From: Maricaulis sp017643475
Lineage (GTDB): Bacteria; Pseudomonadota; Alphaproteobacteria; Caulobacterales; Maricaulaceae
Reading direction: 5' to 3'
NCBI RefSeq assembly: GCF_047123815.1
Contig: NZ_CP138920.1
Location: forward strand, 1,116,001-1,180,000
DNA length: 64,000 nt
The notes under the pieces were generated by a model. The model did no database searches. It was not told where the DNA came from and saw only the letters and a program-made list of their open reading frames with translations. How positions within the stretch are numbered: position 1 is the first letter of the stretch; every line of letters starts with the position of its first letter. Below, piece by piece: positions 18,781 to 27,645 of the stretch. Made by a program: the position numbers and the translations under genes.

Positions 18781-19407
18781 ATGAAAACCCAGATCTTCCT
18801 GGCCATCGCGGCCACTGCGATGCTCTCCCTGCCGGCACAGGCGCAGGACATGTATGTCTCCGGTCAGTTCGGCATCCGTGCCGTTGAGGATACCGACGTT
18901 TCACTCGCGGGTGCGGACATGCAGCTTGAGCTGGCCAACGCATCCTTCTTCAGCGGCGCTATCGGCTGCCGCATGGACAATTGGCGTTTCGAAGCCGAAT
19001 TCGCGCATCGCGGCGGCAAGTTCAATGCTCTGACCCTCAATGGCACGGATACGGGCAGCAGTGGGGACGGCCTCAGCGCCACCTCCATCATGGCCAATGC
19101 GATTTACGACTTTTCCCCCGAAGCCCGCTGGTCCGGTTATGTCGGTGCTGGCCTGGGCATGGCGCGCATAAGCGCCGACTTCGCTGGCACTTGAGGCTCG
19201 ATCGAGGGCGATGCCTCCGTCGCCGCCCTCCAGCTGATTGGCGGAGTGTCCTACTCCCTCTCGGAAAACACGCAGTTGTTCACGGACCTGCGCTATTTCC
19301 GGGCCGGCGAGACGGACTACACGCTGTCGGCTCCAATTGGCTCGTCAAGTGTGTCCTTCCAATACGACGGATACACGCTGGGAGCCGGACTGCGCGTGGC
19401 GTTCTGA
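18781..19407 (+). pseudogene. Outer-membrane beta-barrel protein interrupted by an in-frame TGA
   Basis: The frame opens with a signal peptide (MKTQIFLAIAATAMLSLPAQAQ) and alternating barrel strands such as WSGYVGAGLGMARISADF. A TGA at 19192-19194 stops it after 137 codons. The same frame then continues without a break as GSIEGDASVAALQLIGGVSYSLSE through to FQYDGYTLGAGLRVAF and a TGA at 19405-19407. The terminal Phe is the outer-membrane assembly signature. Read through, it is a 208-residue OmpA/OMP_b-brl-like porin. The lesion may be a true nonsense mutation or a base-calling error. A truncated product would lack the last strands and probably not assemble. Confidence 0.75.
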
Positions 19408-19419
19408 CGCGATTGCCAA

Positions 19420-20136
19420 TCACTGGAAGAGCGCGCGCACGTCAGCCATTTTCGAACGGCTCACGGGCGCGCGTTCACCATTGTGGAGCACCAGCTCCAT
19501 CTTGTTACCAGGGAAGCTTTCATAGCGATCGACCTGGTCTAGGCGCACGATGTAGGATTTGTGGATGCGCAGGAAGGTCTCGGGCAGGTGCGGCTTCAGC
19601 TTCCCCAGCGCCTTGTCGTGCAGCTTGATATCACCGGAGGCCAGCAAGACTTCGGAATACTTGTCCGCACCACGCAGCAGCGCGACGTCTTCCAGCGGCA
19701 CGACCTCTACCCGACGCCCCGTCCGGAAACTCAGATATTTCGCAGCCGTAGCCTGTTTCGGCCGACGGGTCTGGAAACGCTCGAAAGCCAGCGCCAGGCG
19801 CGGTTCGTCGAACGGCTTGGAGACAAAATCGATCACACCATAGTCAAACGCCGTGGCCGCACGTTCGGAATGGGCCGAGACAATCACGGTCTGCGCTGCG
19901 TAGGAGGTGACCCGCTCGAGCACCTTGAAGCCGTCCTCGCCCTGCAGATTGGGGTCCAGCAGCAAAAGATCGGCCGGCCGGGCTTCCAGGAATTCCAACC
20001 CTTCCTCAATACTCTCGCAAAGACTGAAACTGACCAGCTGCTCGCCAAGAATGCTTGTCGCGAAGCGTTTCAGACGTTGGGCAATCAGGGGTTCGTCCTC
20101 GATGGAGAGGAGACGAATGGGCGTTTCGCTGGTCAT
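19420..20136 (-). CDS. LytTR-family response regulator (AlgR/LytR type)
   Basis: Response regulator of 238 aa. The receiver (about 8-120) has the acidic pair SIEDEP, phospho-acceptor LLLLDPNLQGEDG, VIVSAHS and the switch lysine in FVSKPFDE. The LytTR DNA-binding domain (about 140-238) has LSFRTGRRVEVVPLEDVALLRGADKYSEV and FLRIHKSYIVRLDQVDRYE. Its ATG overlaps the stop of the sensor kinase gene in ATGA, so the pair is coupled. The regulator itself is intact although its kinase partner is disrupted. Confidence 0.9.
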   Translation of the reverse strand: MTSETPIRLLSIEDEPLIAQRLKRFATSILGEQLVSFSLCESIEEGLEFLEARPADLLLLDPNLQGEDGFKVLERVTSYAAQTVIVSAHSERAATAFDYGVIDFVSKPFDEPRLALAFERFQTRRPKQATAAKYLSFRTGRRVEVVPLEDVALLRGADKYSEVLLASGDIKLHDKALGKLKPHLPETFLRIHKSYIVRLDQVDRYESFPGNKMELVLHNGERAPVSRSKMADVRALFQ

Positions 20137-21224
20137 GTGCTGACCTCTGGCAGAGTGATGCGACTGACCCAGTCCCGAGCGTCCGCCTGGGAACTGAAAT
20201 GCCAGTCCCCCGGCGCGAACTCTTCCAGCCGAGCCTCGATATAGGCTGTTCCAGACCCGGTACCCATTGACGTCTCACCCGCCCTGTCAGCGCGCGGCAC
20301 CCGCAGTTCGAACACCCTCGCACCGCCTACGGACTGCCCGGTCAGCGAAAAGGTCACTGCCTCCTGCCGGTAGCGGTTATGACTGATCGCATTCTCGACC
20401 AGCGTGTGAAGCACACCGGGCGGAAAAGGCGCGTCGCTCTGGTCGGATGTGAACTCAAGCGAAAACTCGCGTCCCAGCCGCAGCCCCATCATGGTCAGGT
20501 GATTGCGACACAGTTCGATCTCCTCAAGAACCGTCGTTGTGTCCTGGTCCACCATATTGGCCAGGGCCCGGAATTCTCCTGCCATGGCGTCGACAAAACG
20601 CGAGGCCGCCTGGCTGTCGGTTTGCTGAAGCTCATTGGCTACGGTCAGGCTGTTCATGATGAAATGCGGCTGGATATTCCGCTTCACGAGGGCCAGCTGC
20701 AATCGCGCCATACGCGCCAGATTGCGGTTGGCAATAATCTCGCGCGCCAGCACCTCGGCCAGCAGACTGGCTCCCATCAGAACAACGAGCGCCGCCAGGA
20801 AGAAGCGAAGCAGGTCCGGTCGAATGACGACAGCACCGGTCAGCATGAGCGCTGCAGCCAGATGGCTCCAGCGCTCCCAGCTCGTTGCGGTTCGCGCCAT
20901 AACCGCCATAACCGCCAGGAAGAGGCTCATCGCCAGCAGAGCCCGCGCATCCTGTTCCAGCCCGCCGATCGGCACCATCGAGGCCGTGATCGCAACGACA
21001 AGCCCCGCCAGCCAGGCCCAGCTGGATTGCAGTTTCAGACGGAAGAAGAAAATCGCCGGTACCAGGATCAACAGTCCCAGCGCGGAACCGAACAGCACGA
21101 TCTCGTCGAGCAGCTGGTCGGGTGCCCTGAAGGTGCGATCACTGTCGTCCAGCCACAGGATCAGCGCCGCCATCACGCATACGCCCACCGCCAGCATGAT
21201 CTCGGGACTGCGCCGGCCAGACAC
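20133..21224 (-). CDS. LytS/YehU-type sensor histidine kinase, C-terminal part of an interrupted gene
   Basis: This open stretch of 363 codons begins at a GTG, has multiple TM helices in its first 200 residues, then a His_kinase (PF06580-type) core. The core has the phospho-acceptor histidine in NIQPHFIMNSL, the N-box VLHTLVENAISHN and a degenerate glycine box GTGSGTAYIEARLEEF. The same frame continues upstream across a TGA at 21240-21242, which falls inside a hydrophobic helix (LALFLVA, stop, FIGLWVSG). The GTG start is therefore probably only the nearest usable codon, not the original one. It is coupled to the LytTR regulator through ATGA. Confidence 0.75.
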   Translation of the reverse strand: MSGRRSPEIMLAVGVCVMAALILWLDDSDRTFRAPDQLLDEIVLFGSALGLLILVPAIFFFRLKLQSSWAWLAGLVVAITASMVPIGGLEQDARALLAMSLFLAVMAVMARTATSWERWSHLAAALMLTGAVVIRPDLLRFFLAALVVLMGASLLAEVLAREIIANRNLARMARLQLALVKRNIQPHFIMNSLTVANELQQTDSQAASRFVDAMAGEFRALANMVDQDTTTVLEEIELCRNHLTMMGLRLGREFSLEFTSDQSDAPFPPGVLHTLVENAISHNRYRQEAVTFSLTGQSVGGARVFELRVPRADRAGETSMGTGSGTAYIEARLEEFAPGDWHFSSQADARDWVSRITLPEVST

Positions 21225-21239
21225 CCACAGCCCGATGAA

Positions 21240-21720
21240 TCACGCCACAAGGAAAAGAGCGAGAAAACCAACAGCGCCATCTACGGCCATCAACGTCATT
21301 TCGCGCCGTGATGCGGTGGGCAGCTCCACCACCCCGAAAGTGACGTAAAGCGCTTCTGTATCGGCAAGCCCGGATGCGTCCGCCCGAAACGCCAGCAGCG
21401 CTTCGCCGCCATCGCTCCAGTCGGGTGGCAGGTTCAGATCCACGCGTTCATAGACCTGCTCACCGGAAACATGATTGCGACCGAGCAGCTGGCCATTCCA
21501 GTAGACATCAACCGGGTGATTGGCGCGCAGGCTGACAGCGCTGGGCAGCGTGTCCGCGCTGCCGCTTGGGCTCACCGTGACCACGCGCAGCCAGTAGCGG
21601 CCGCGAAACCCCGGCCTCGGCTCATGCGGGATCATCTCCTGCTCGCCACAGCGCCTGTGCCGAGGCGGTCCCCGAAACACAGATCAGGGTCATGAGGAAA
21701 ATCAGTTGAAGTAACCGCAT
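21240..21720 (-). pseudogene. N-terminal part of the disrupted sensor kinase (signal peptide and periplasmic sensor)
   Basis: An ATG at 21720 opens a clear signal peptide, MRLLQLIFLMTLICVSGTASAQA, which runs into a TGA about 32 codons on. From about 21660 the kinase frame (one base offset) is open and carries a periplasmic sensor-like segment (PRPGFRGRYWLRVVTVSPSG to YVTFGVVELP) resembling 7TMR-DISM extracellular domains. It then enters the first TM helix and meets TGA at 21240-21242. One extra base near 21640-21665 plus that TGA separate a signal peptide, sensor and kinase that otherwise line up as one protein. Either a decaying gene or two sequence errors would explain this. Confidence 0.6.
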
Positions 21721-21885
21721 AAGGATCAGCGCAGATCTTTGTGAAGCCTGAAATCGGGAACAGATACACCCTCACATAGCCTGAGCATTCATACACAAGC
21801 CAGTAAAACTTATCGCCCCTCCAGACTTCACGTTAGAGCTCTGGTGAGGATTGTGTGGTTTTAATTACAATCGGGCAATGTTGGG

Positions 21886-23049
21886 ATGCGGGACTTGAGC
21901 AAGTCTACGGCAGCAGCAAATCTGAAACGGATCGTGCAGGGCGGGACAACATTCCGCATCCTGGACCTGTACTCGATCCATCGTCGTTATCGTCACAAGA
22001 GCGATCATTCCAACCTGCCGTTTTTCTATAACCGCCGCCTGAACACCGCCTTCCTGATCAAACACACTGTACGCAAACACGAGCGTCCCTATCTGGTCAC
22101 TGACAATCCGGTCGTCACCAAAGTGATCGTGCCGGTCACCACGACCGATCTGGCCATGGGTGGGCATTCCTTCTTTGTCGAGGAGCGCGGCTTCGAACCC
22201 AAATTGCGCGAATTCATCGGCCAGGACGCCAATGAACTGGCCTATTCCCACGATCTGGAGCGCTTGCGCGATTTGGCCGCCATACCCTCCTTCGACCCGT
22301 TCCTGCTCAGCAACCGCTTCCGCGATCACGACAGCCCTGTCGCCGACCTCTATTTTGACATCTCTGACAAGGATCTGGAGAAAATGGAGGGCTATGTCGC
22401 GGACCAGGTGTCCGACATGGTCAATCTGGCCTTCGATACTGTGGACGTAACCGCCGACGAGGACGGCTCTCGCCAGCGTGCCATTCGGTTTGCCCGCTAC
22501 ATCCTTGCCGGAGAGGAAGATGAGCGTTTCGACCAGTTGCAACATGCACTGGACCTGGACGAAAACAAGTATCGCGCGGCCATCTTCGGCTGGAAGGGCA
22601 TCCTCTATTATCGCTGGCGCATTGCCGATGAGAAGGATGCACTGAGGCGTTTCCTGATCGCCATCAACGATCTCATCGTCACCGGCATGACCCAGAATGA
22701 GCGCTTCATGATCGACGAGATCCGGCGCGACATTATCGGCGAAACCCGCAATCGCTGGCGTTCGCTGCAAACCGTCATGGCGGAATACGAAGGCGAATAC
22801 GCCCGTTTTGCCACTGGCGGCGATCCCCGGGCTATCCGCCACATCCTGCTCAAGGCGCCGGAATTCTTCGCCCAGCTCGGCCATGACCTCTCAGCCGTCT
22901 CGCACGTCACCAGCTATTGGGACTATTGGTGTGGCAATCGCGAGGAGGAGACCATGCCGGCCCGCGATGCCATGGACATCTTCCCGGGCTTCCTGCGCAG
23001 CCTGACCCGGAACCATGGCCCGGACGAAGATCATGCCCGCATCGCCTGA
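21886..23049 (+). CDS. Unrecognised conserved protein, paralog B of a local pair
   Basis: Protein of 387 aa, predicted soluble, homologous end to end to the gene at 17410-18618 (judged by eye at somewhat under half identical). Both carry KHTVR-HERPY, PVVTK, GGH, PSFDPFLLS, FGWKGILYYRW and ETR-RW-SL. Compared with paralog A it has a longer N-terminus (MRDLSKSTAAANLK) and lacks the proline-rich tail. The RBS is weak (TTGGG next to the ATG), so the exact start is less certain. Function unknown. The pair brackets a barrel-protein gene and a LytTR two-component system. Confidence 0.75.
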   Translation: MRDLSKSTAAANLKRIVQGGTTFRILDLYSIHRRYRHKSDHSNLPFFYNRRLNTAFLIKHTVRKHERPYLVTDNPVVTKVIVPVTTTDLAMGGHSFFVEERGFEPKLREFIGQDANELAYSHDLERLRDLAAIPSFDPFLLSNRFRDHDSPVADLYFDISDKDLEKMEGYVADQVSDMVNLAFDTVDVTADEDGSRQRAIRFARYILAGEEDERFDQLQHALDLDENKYRAAIFGWKGILYYRWRIADEKDALRRFLIAINDLIVTGMTQNERFMIDEIRRDIIGETRNRWRSLQTVMAEYEGEYARFATGGDPRAIRHILLKAPEFFAQLGHDLSAVSHVTSYWDYWCGNREEETMPARDAMDIFPGFLRSLTRNHGPDEDHARIA

Positions 23050-23097
23050 CCTGAAATGACGGGGTGACGGCCAGCGCCTCGGACCGTATTCAGGGGC

Positions 23098-24909
23098 ATG
23101 GCCCCACCGCTTCTCACCCTCCAGAACATTCACCTGACCTTCGGCGTCACGCCCCTGCTCGACGGGGCGGAGATGAGCATTGGGGAAAATGCCCGCCTGT
23201 GCCTCGTCGGCCGAAACGGGTCAGGCAAATCCACGCTGATGAAAGTCGCCGCAGGACTCGTCGAGGCTGATGACGGGGTACGATTTGTCCAGCCGGGTGT
23301 GACCATCCGCTATCTGGAACAGGAACCTGATCTCAGCGCGTTCAAGTCAGTGAAGGGCTATGTGCTCGACGGCCTGGCGCCGGCAGACAGCGAATATCGC
23401 GCGCTCTACCTGCTCGAACATCTCGGCCTGACAGGTGATGAAGACCCGGCTTCGATCTCGGGCGGGGAGGCGCGCCGCGCGGCTCTCGCACGCGCCCTGG
23501 CCCCGGAACCGGACATCCTGATGCTGGACGAGCCGACCAACCATCTCGACCTGCCCGCGATCGAGTGGCTCGAGGACGAACTCAAATCCATCCGCGCTGC
23601 CCTGGTCCTGATCAGCCACGACCGGCGTTTCCTCAGCAATCTCTCCCGCTCCACAGTCTGGCTCGACCGTGGGCAGACACGTCTGCTGAACAAGGGGTTC
23701 GAAAGTTTCGAAGCCTGGCGCGACGAGACACTGGAAGCCGAACAGCTCGAACTGCACAAGCTGGATCGCAAGATCGTGCGCGAGGAACACTGGTTACGCT
23801 ATGGGGTCACCGCGCGGCGCAAGCGCAATGTGCGGCGCCTTTCGGAACTGCACGACCTGCGCAGACAGCGCGCCGAACACCGAGGCCCGACCGGCACCGC
23901 CAAGATGGAGGCCTCGACGGCCCAGGAGGCCAGCAAGCTGATCGTTGATGCGCGCGGCTTGTCCAAGGCCTATGGCGAACAGGGGCTGGTGAACGACTTC
24001 TCCATGCGAGTCACGCGGGGCGCCCGCATCGGCCTGATCGGACCCAATGGGGCCGGCAAGACGACCCTCCTGAAAATGCTAACCGGCGAGCTGGAACCGG
24101 ACACGGGTAGCGTCAAACTCGCCCAGAACCTGGAATATGCCAGCCTCGACCAGCGTCGCTCCGCGCTTCGGGCGGACTGGACGGTGGCGGAAACGCTGAC
24201 CGAGGGCAGCGGCGACATGGTCGAAGTCAACGGCCAGCGCAAACACGTGATGGCCTATATGAAGGACTTCCTGTTCGCGCCCGAACAAGCCAACACGCCG
24301 ATCGAAGTCCTCTCCGGTGGCGAACGCGCCCGCCTGCTGCTCGCCCGCGCCCTGGCCCTGCCTTCCAACGTGCTCATCCTCGACGAGCCAACCAACGACC
24401 TTGACCTCGAGACGCTCGACCTCCTGCAGGACCTGATCGCCAGTTATGCGGGCACCGTCTTCCTGGTGTCACATGATCGCGACTTCATCGACCGGACCTG
24501 CACCAGCGTGCTGATGTCGGAAGGGCGCGGAAAATGGGTGGAGTATGCCGGCGGCTACACCGACATGCTGGCCCAGCGCGGTGCCGGCGTCGCCAAGAAG
24601 GACGCCCCGCGAAAACAGGCCAGCCCTGCTGACAAGCCAAGCGCCAAGCCGCAACAGTCGACGCCGGAACGCAAACGCATGGCCAACAAAGATCGTTACG
24701 AGCTCAAACACCTGCCCGAGCAGATCGAGGCACTGGAATCGCGGATAGCCGAGCTTGAGAAGTCCCTGGCGCACCCGGCACTGGCCAGCGATGCGGCGCG
24801 CATGACCCAGGTTTCGGAAGAACTGGGCCGTGCGATGCAGGAACGCTCCGACAAGGAGGATCGCTGGCTGGAGCTGGAAACCCTGCGCGAGGAGCTGGAG
24901 GGCAGCTAG
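23098..24909 (+). CDS. uup: ABC-F family ATPase, Uup-like
   Basis: Soluble tandem ATPase of 603 aa with no membrane domain; ABC-F proteins act on ribosomes or DNA intermediates rather than in transport. The first cassette has Walker A GRNGSGKST, signature SGGEARRAALARAL and Walker B ILMLDEPTNHLD. The second has GPNGAGKTT, LSGGERARLLLARAL and LILDEPTNDLD. The linker (about 235-270) is short and basic. The C-terminal extension (about 500-603) is a Lys/Gln-rich tether and a coiled coil, as in Uup. RBS CAGGGG abuts the ATG. Convergent with the M14 peptidase gene, 11 bp apart. Confidence 0.9.
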   Translation: MAPPLLTLQNIHLTFGVTPLLDGAEMSIGENARLCLVGRNGSGKSTLMKVAAGLVEADDGVRFVQPGVTIRYLEQEPDLSAFKSVKGYVLDGLAPADSEYRALYLLEHLGLTGDEDPASISGGEARRAALARALAPEPDILMLDEPTNHLDLPAIEWLEDELKSIRAALVLISHDRRFLSNLSRSTVWLDRGQTRLLNKGFESFEAWRDETLEAEQLELHKLDRKIVREEHWLRYGVTARRKRNVRRLSELHDLRRQRAEHRGPTGTAKMEASTAQEASKLIVDARGLSKAYGEQGLVNDFSMRVTRGARIGLIGPNGAGKTTLLKMLTGELEPDTGSVKLAQNLEYASLDQRRSALRADWTVAETLTEGSGDMVEVNGQRKHVMAYMKDFLFAPEQANTPIEVLSGGERARLLLARALALPSNVLILDEPTNDLDLETLDLLQDLIASYAGTVFLVSHDRDFIDRTCTSVLMSEGRGKWVEYAGGYTDMLAQRGAGVAKKDAPRKQASPADKPSAKPQQSTPERKRMANKDRYELKHLPEQIEALESRIAELEKSLAHPALASDAARMTQVSEELGRAMQERSDKEDRWLELETLREELEGS

Positions 24910-24920
24910 CCCTCCATCAA

Positions 24921-27581
24921 CTAGCGCAAGCGGCTGGAATTAGCGGGGCCGAGGATAACCGCATTGAGCAGCAACAGGTCCAGCCCTTCCAGATAGGCAC
25001 GCGTGGTCGGAGACTGGGTAAAGGCCACGACATGGCCACGACCCATCCGGCGTGTCACCACAAAGGGTTTGTGCGCGAGCTGTTCTGCATATTCCGCCCA
25101 CAGATATCCACCCTGAAGCAATTCCTCCGGCCCGGCGAAACGCAATGCGGTCGTCGCATCATCCAGCGCAACCGGCGCATAGATGTCCGATCCGGTCACC
25201 AGCGCATAGGCACCGTTTTCGTAGCCAGCTGACATCCAGCTATCGGTATTGGCGGTGACAGATACCAGCGCGCCCGGCGAGGAATCCGGCATGGCGCCAT
25301 GCACCGCTTCAGCGATCATGCGCTCGGCCTCGCTGGTGAGAACACTGCCATCGGTCACACCGGCGGACTGTCCCTCCGCATCGCGTGGCGATTGCGCAGC
25401 GCGCTCCCGCTGCAGCGGCAGAAAGCCATTGTCCGCATCGGCCAGCCAGCGCGTGGCGGTGCCAAGACCCACAAGCACACCCCCGTCACGGACATATCCC
25501 TGCAAGGCAGAACGCGCGCTACCCAGCATCGAATTATAGCCCGGGAAACCCTGGTCCGGCATGATGATGACATCGAACCGGTCCAGGTCCGCACGACCGA
25601 TCGAGGCCGGGCGGATGATGGTCACAGGCAGGTTGTAGCGGCGCTCGAGAATATAGCGGGTCGCACCGGTTTCCGTGGCGCCAACACCCTGCCCCCACAG
25701 GAGGGCAATACGCGGCGCAAACACCGGCGAGAAGTTCCCGGAACCCGGATTGGGGCCCTCGTCGACCCAGCTGCTCTCCATGCCATGCACTTCTGCGCCG
25801 CTTTCACGGGCGTGACGTGTGATCAGGAATTCAAGCTCGGCACCATTATCGCTGCGCGGGACCACAACCGATCCGCTGGGATAGGTCGTATTGCCAATAC
25901 GGAACGGTACCGTCGTCGTGCGCATCTGCACACCCTCGCGGGCCAACGCCGCGACCAGGTGAGCCTGGCCGGCATCATCCCACGGGATGGCGAAACCCCA
26001 CGCCGCGTCCATGTCGACAAGCTGCGCATCGGGCAAACCATCCGCACTGACGATCACGCCAGCACTTCCCGGCGCGCGTCGACATTGCGTCGCCTCGACA
26101 TTGCTCATAAGCGGCAGGGCCCAGGCGGTGACATCATACAGCTGGGCATTGAGGCCGGCCTCGCGGCGGCGTTCCTGTTCGTCGACAAAATCGGACGGAA
26201 GATCCGTTGTCGGCTCCAGCAACGTACGCGCCAGCCGGCCGGCGGGCTGGTCGTACCGCACCACATAGGCGCCATCATCAAATGTCGCGCCGCACAGGGA
26301 CTGGCGCCCTTCCAGACGCTCAACCGTGATGCCCTGATAGGCAAGCTGGCGAGCCAGACGATCGGCATTCCAGGAATTTACGCTGGCATCAAAGACCGCC
26401 GCTTCATTGCCATTGGGCTGGCGACCACCGCTGGCGCGGAAATCGGCGTACTCGCCAAGCAGCTGCACGCGGTTGCGCGCGGCCGCCTCGACAGTGGAGA
26501 GGCTGGTGACAAAATTACGGTCAACGCCATCGCCATAGGTCAGGATGGATCCATCCGGACGGCGCCAGGACAGGCCACGGGCAGACCCCTGTTCATAGGT
26601 CATCGAGACCGCACCATGCAGGGTCGGCCACATATCGCCATAGCCCGGATAGAAGGCGTCATAGACCTCGCGCGTGAAGTAGTGATAGCCCAGCTCGTCG
26701 AAATAGCCGACATGATTGCGGCCGATCAGTTCCTGGGTGCGACGCTGGTGGGCCTCGATATTCGGATTGAAGGGCTCGGCAGACGGCGCGAAAAAATAGG
26801 TCGAGTCACCGCTCATCTCGTGCGAGTCGACGACAACCTGCGGCCACCAGACCTGCATCTCGCGCACCCGGCCACGTGTTTCCGGCTGGGTCAGGGAGAA
26901 CCAGTCACGGTTCAGATCGAACAGGTAGTGATTGTAACGACCGCGCGGCCAGGGCTGGTCATGTTCCACCGCATAACGATCAGCGCTCGGCTCAAGGCCA
27001 CGAGCAGATTCGAATGAATTCACAAAACGCGAGCGGCCATCCGGGTTTTGGGTCGGATCAATGATGATCAGGGCATTGTCAAAAATCGTTTCGACCGTCT
27101 CGTCATCCTCGGCAGCCAGCAGGTGGTAGGCCGTTCGCAGACCGGCCCCCGTCGGAGAGATCTCATCGCCATGAACGCCATAGGACAGCCAGACAACAAT
27201 CGGCATTTCCTCGATCAGACGATCGCGCTCGGCAGCCGACATCCCGTCCGGATTAGCCAGGGCATTCATGCCCGCACGGACCCGGTCCAGATCCGCCATG
27301 CGTTCCGGCGACCCGATCACGGCATAGACCAGCTCTCGTCCTTCCCAGGTCGTCGCATAAGAGAAGACATCGACGCGATCCGGCGCCGCCTCTTCCAGTG
27401 CGCGGATATAGGCGATCGCGGTTTCCGGTCGTGTGACTTCATCGCGGAAGTCATGCCCGGCAAACTCCTCGAGCGTGGGGATGTTATCGTCATAACGCAC
27501 GTTAAATGGCGCAGACTGGCCCATGGCTGGCGCCGTCGTGAAAAACAGCGCCGCGCTGAAAGCGGCAAGAGACCTGATCAT
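24921..27581 (-). CDS. Exported M14-family zinc carboxypeptidase-like protein with C-terminal GATase-like domain
   Basis: Large secreted or periplasmic protein of 886 aa. Signal peptide MIRSLAAFSAALFFTTAPAMGQ follows RBS GGGAGGAAT, which fixes ATG 27581. The M14 domain (about 40-350) has the zinc pair in VHGDEIS, a substrate-binding NPDGRSRF, and DSHEMSGDS. The second half has a Rossmann-like region (DVIIMPDQGFPGYNSML, LQGYVRDGGVLVGLG) resembling a class I glutamine-amidotransferase fold, as in some bacterial M14 proteins. The likely role is degradation of external peptides. It follows the alkylsulfatase-like gene on the same strand with a 64-bp gap. Confidence 0.85.
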   Translation of the reverse strand: MIRSLAAFSAALFFTTAPAMGQSAPFNVRYDDNIPTLEEFAGHDFRDEVTRPETAIAYIRALEEAAPDRVDVFSYATTWEGRELVYAVIGSPERMADLDRVRAGMNALANPDGMSAAERDRLIEEMPIVVWLSYGVHGDEISPTGAGLRTAYHLLAAEDDETVETIFDNALIIIDPTQNPDGRSRFVNSFESARGLEPSADRYAVEHDQPWPRGRYNHYLFDLNRDWFSLTQPETRGRVREMQVWWPQVVVDSHEMSGDSTYFFAPSAEPFNPNIEAHQRRTQELIGRNHVGYFDELGYHYFTREVYDAFYPGYGDMWPTLHGAVSMTYEQGSARGLSWRRPDGSILTYGDGVDRNFVTSLSTVEAAARNRVQLLGEYADFRASGGRQPNGNEAAVFDASVNSWNADRLARQLAYQGITVERLEGRQSLCGATFDDGAYVVRYDQPAGRLARTLLEPTTDLPSDFVDEQERRREAGLNAQLYDVTAWALPLMSNVEATQCRRAPGSAGVIVSADGLPDAQLVDMDAAWGFAIPWDDAGQAHLVAALAREGVQMRTTTVPFRIGNTTYPSGSVVVPRSDNGAELEFLITRHARESGAEVHGMESSWVDEGPNPGSGNFSPVFAPRIALLWGQGVGATETGATRYILERRYNLPVTIIRPASIGRADLDRFDVIIMPDQGFPGYNSMLGSARSALQGYVRDGGVLVGLGTATRWLADADNGFLPLQRERAAQSPRDAEGQSAGVTDGSVLTSEAERMIAEAVHGAMPDSSPGALVSVTANTDSWMSAGYENGAYALVTGSDIYAPVALDDATTALRFAGPEELLQGGYLWAEYAEQLAHKPFVVTRRMGRGHVVAFTQSPTTRAYLEGLDLLLLNAVILGPANSSRLR

Positions 27582-27645
27582 ATTCCTCCCCAGAATGTTG
27601 CGTCCCAATGACTTAGACGGAATTGTCCTAAACTCAAATCACGAC

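Noticed and set aside
19192..21242. TGA read as tryptophan or selenocysteine in this organism
   Set aside because: Many intact genes in the window end at TGA in the expected place, and no selenocysteine-type context is visible.
25299..27017. 572-codon open frame antisense to the M14 peptidase
   Set aside because: Composition is typical of a shadow frame, and the opposite strand has a signal peptide and zinc motifs.
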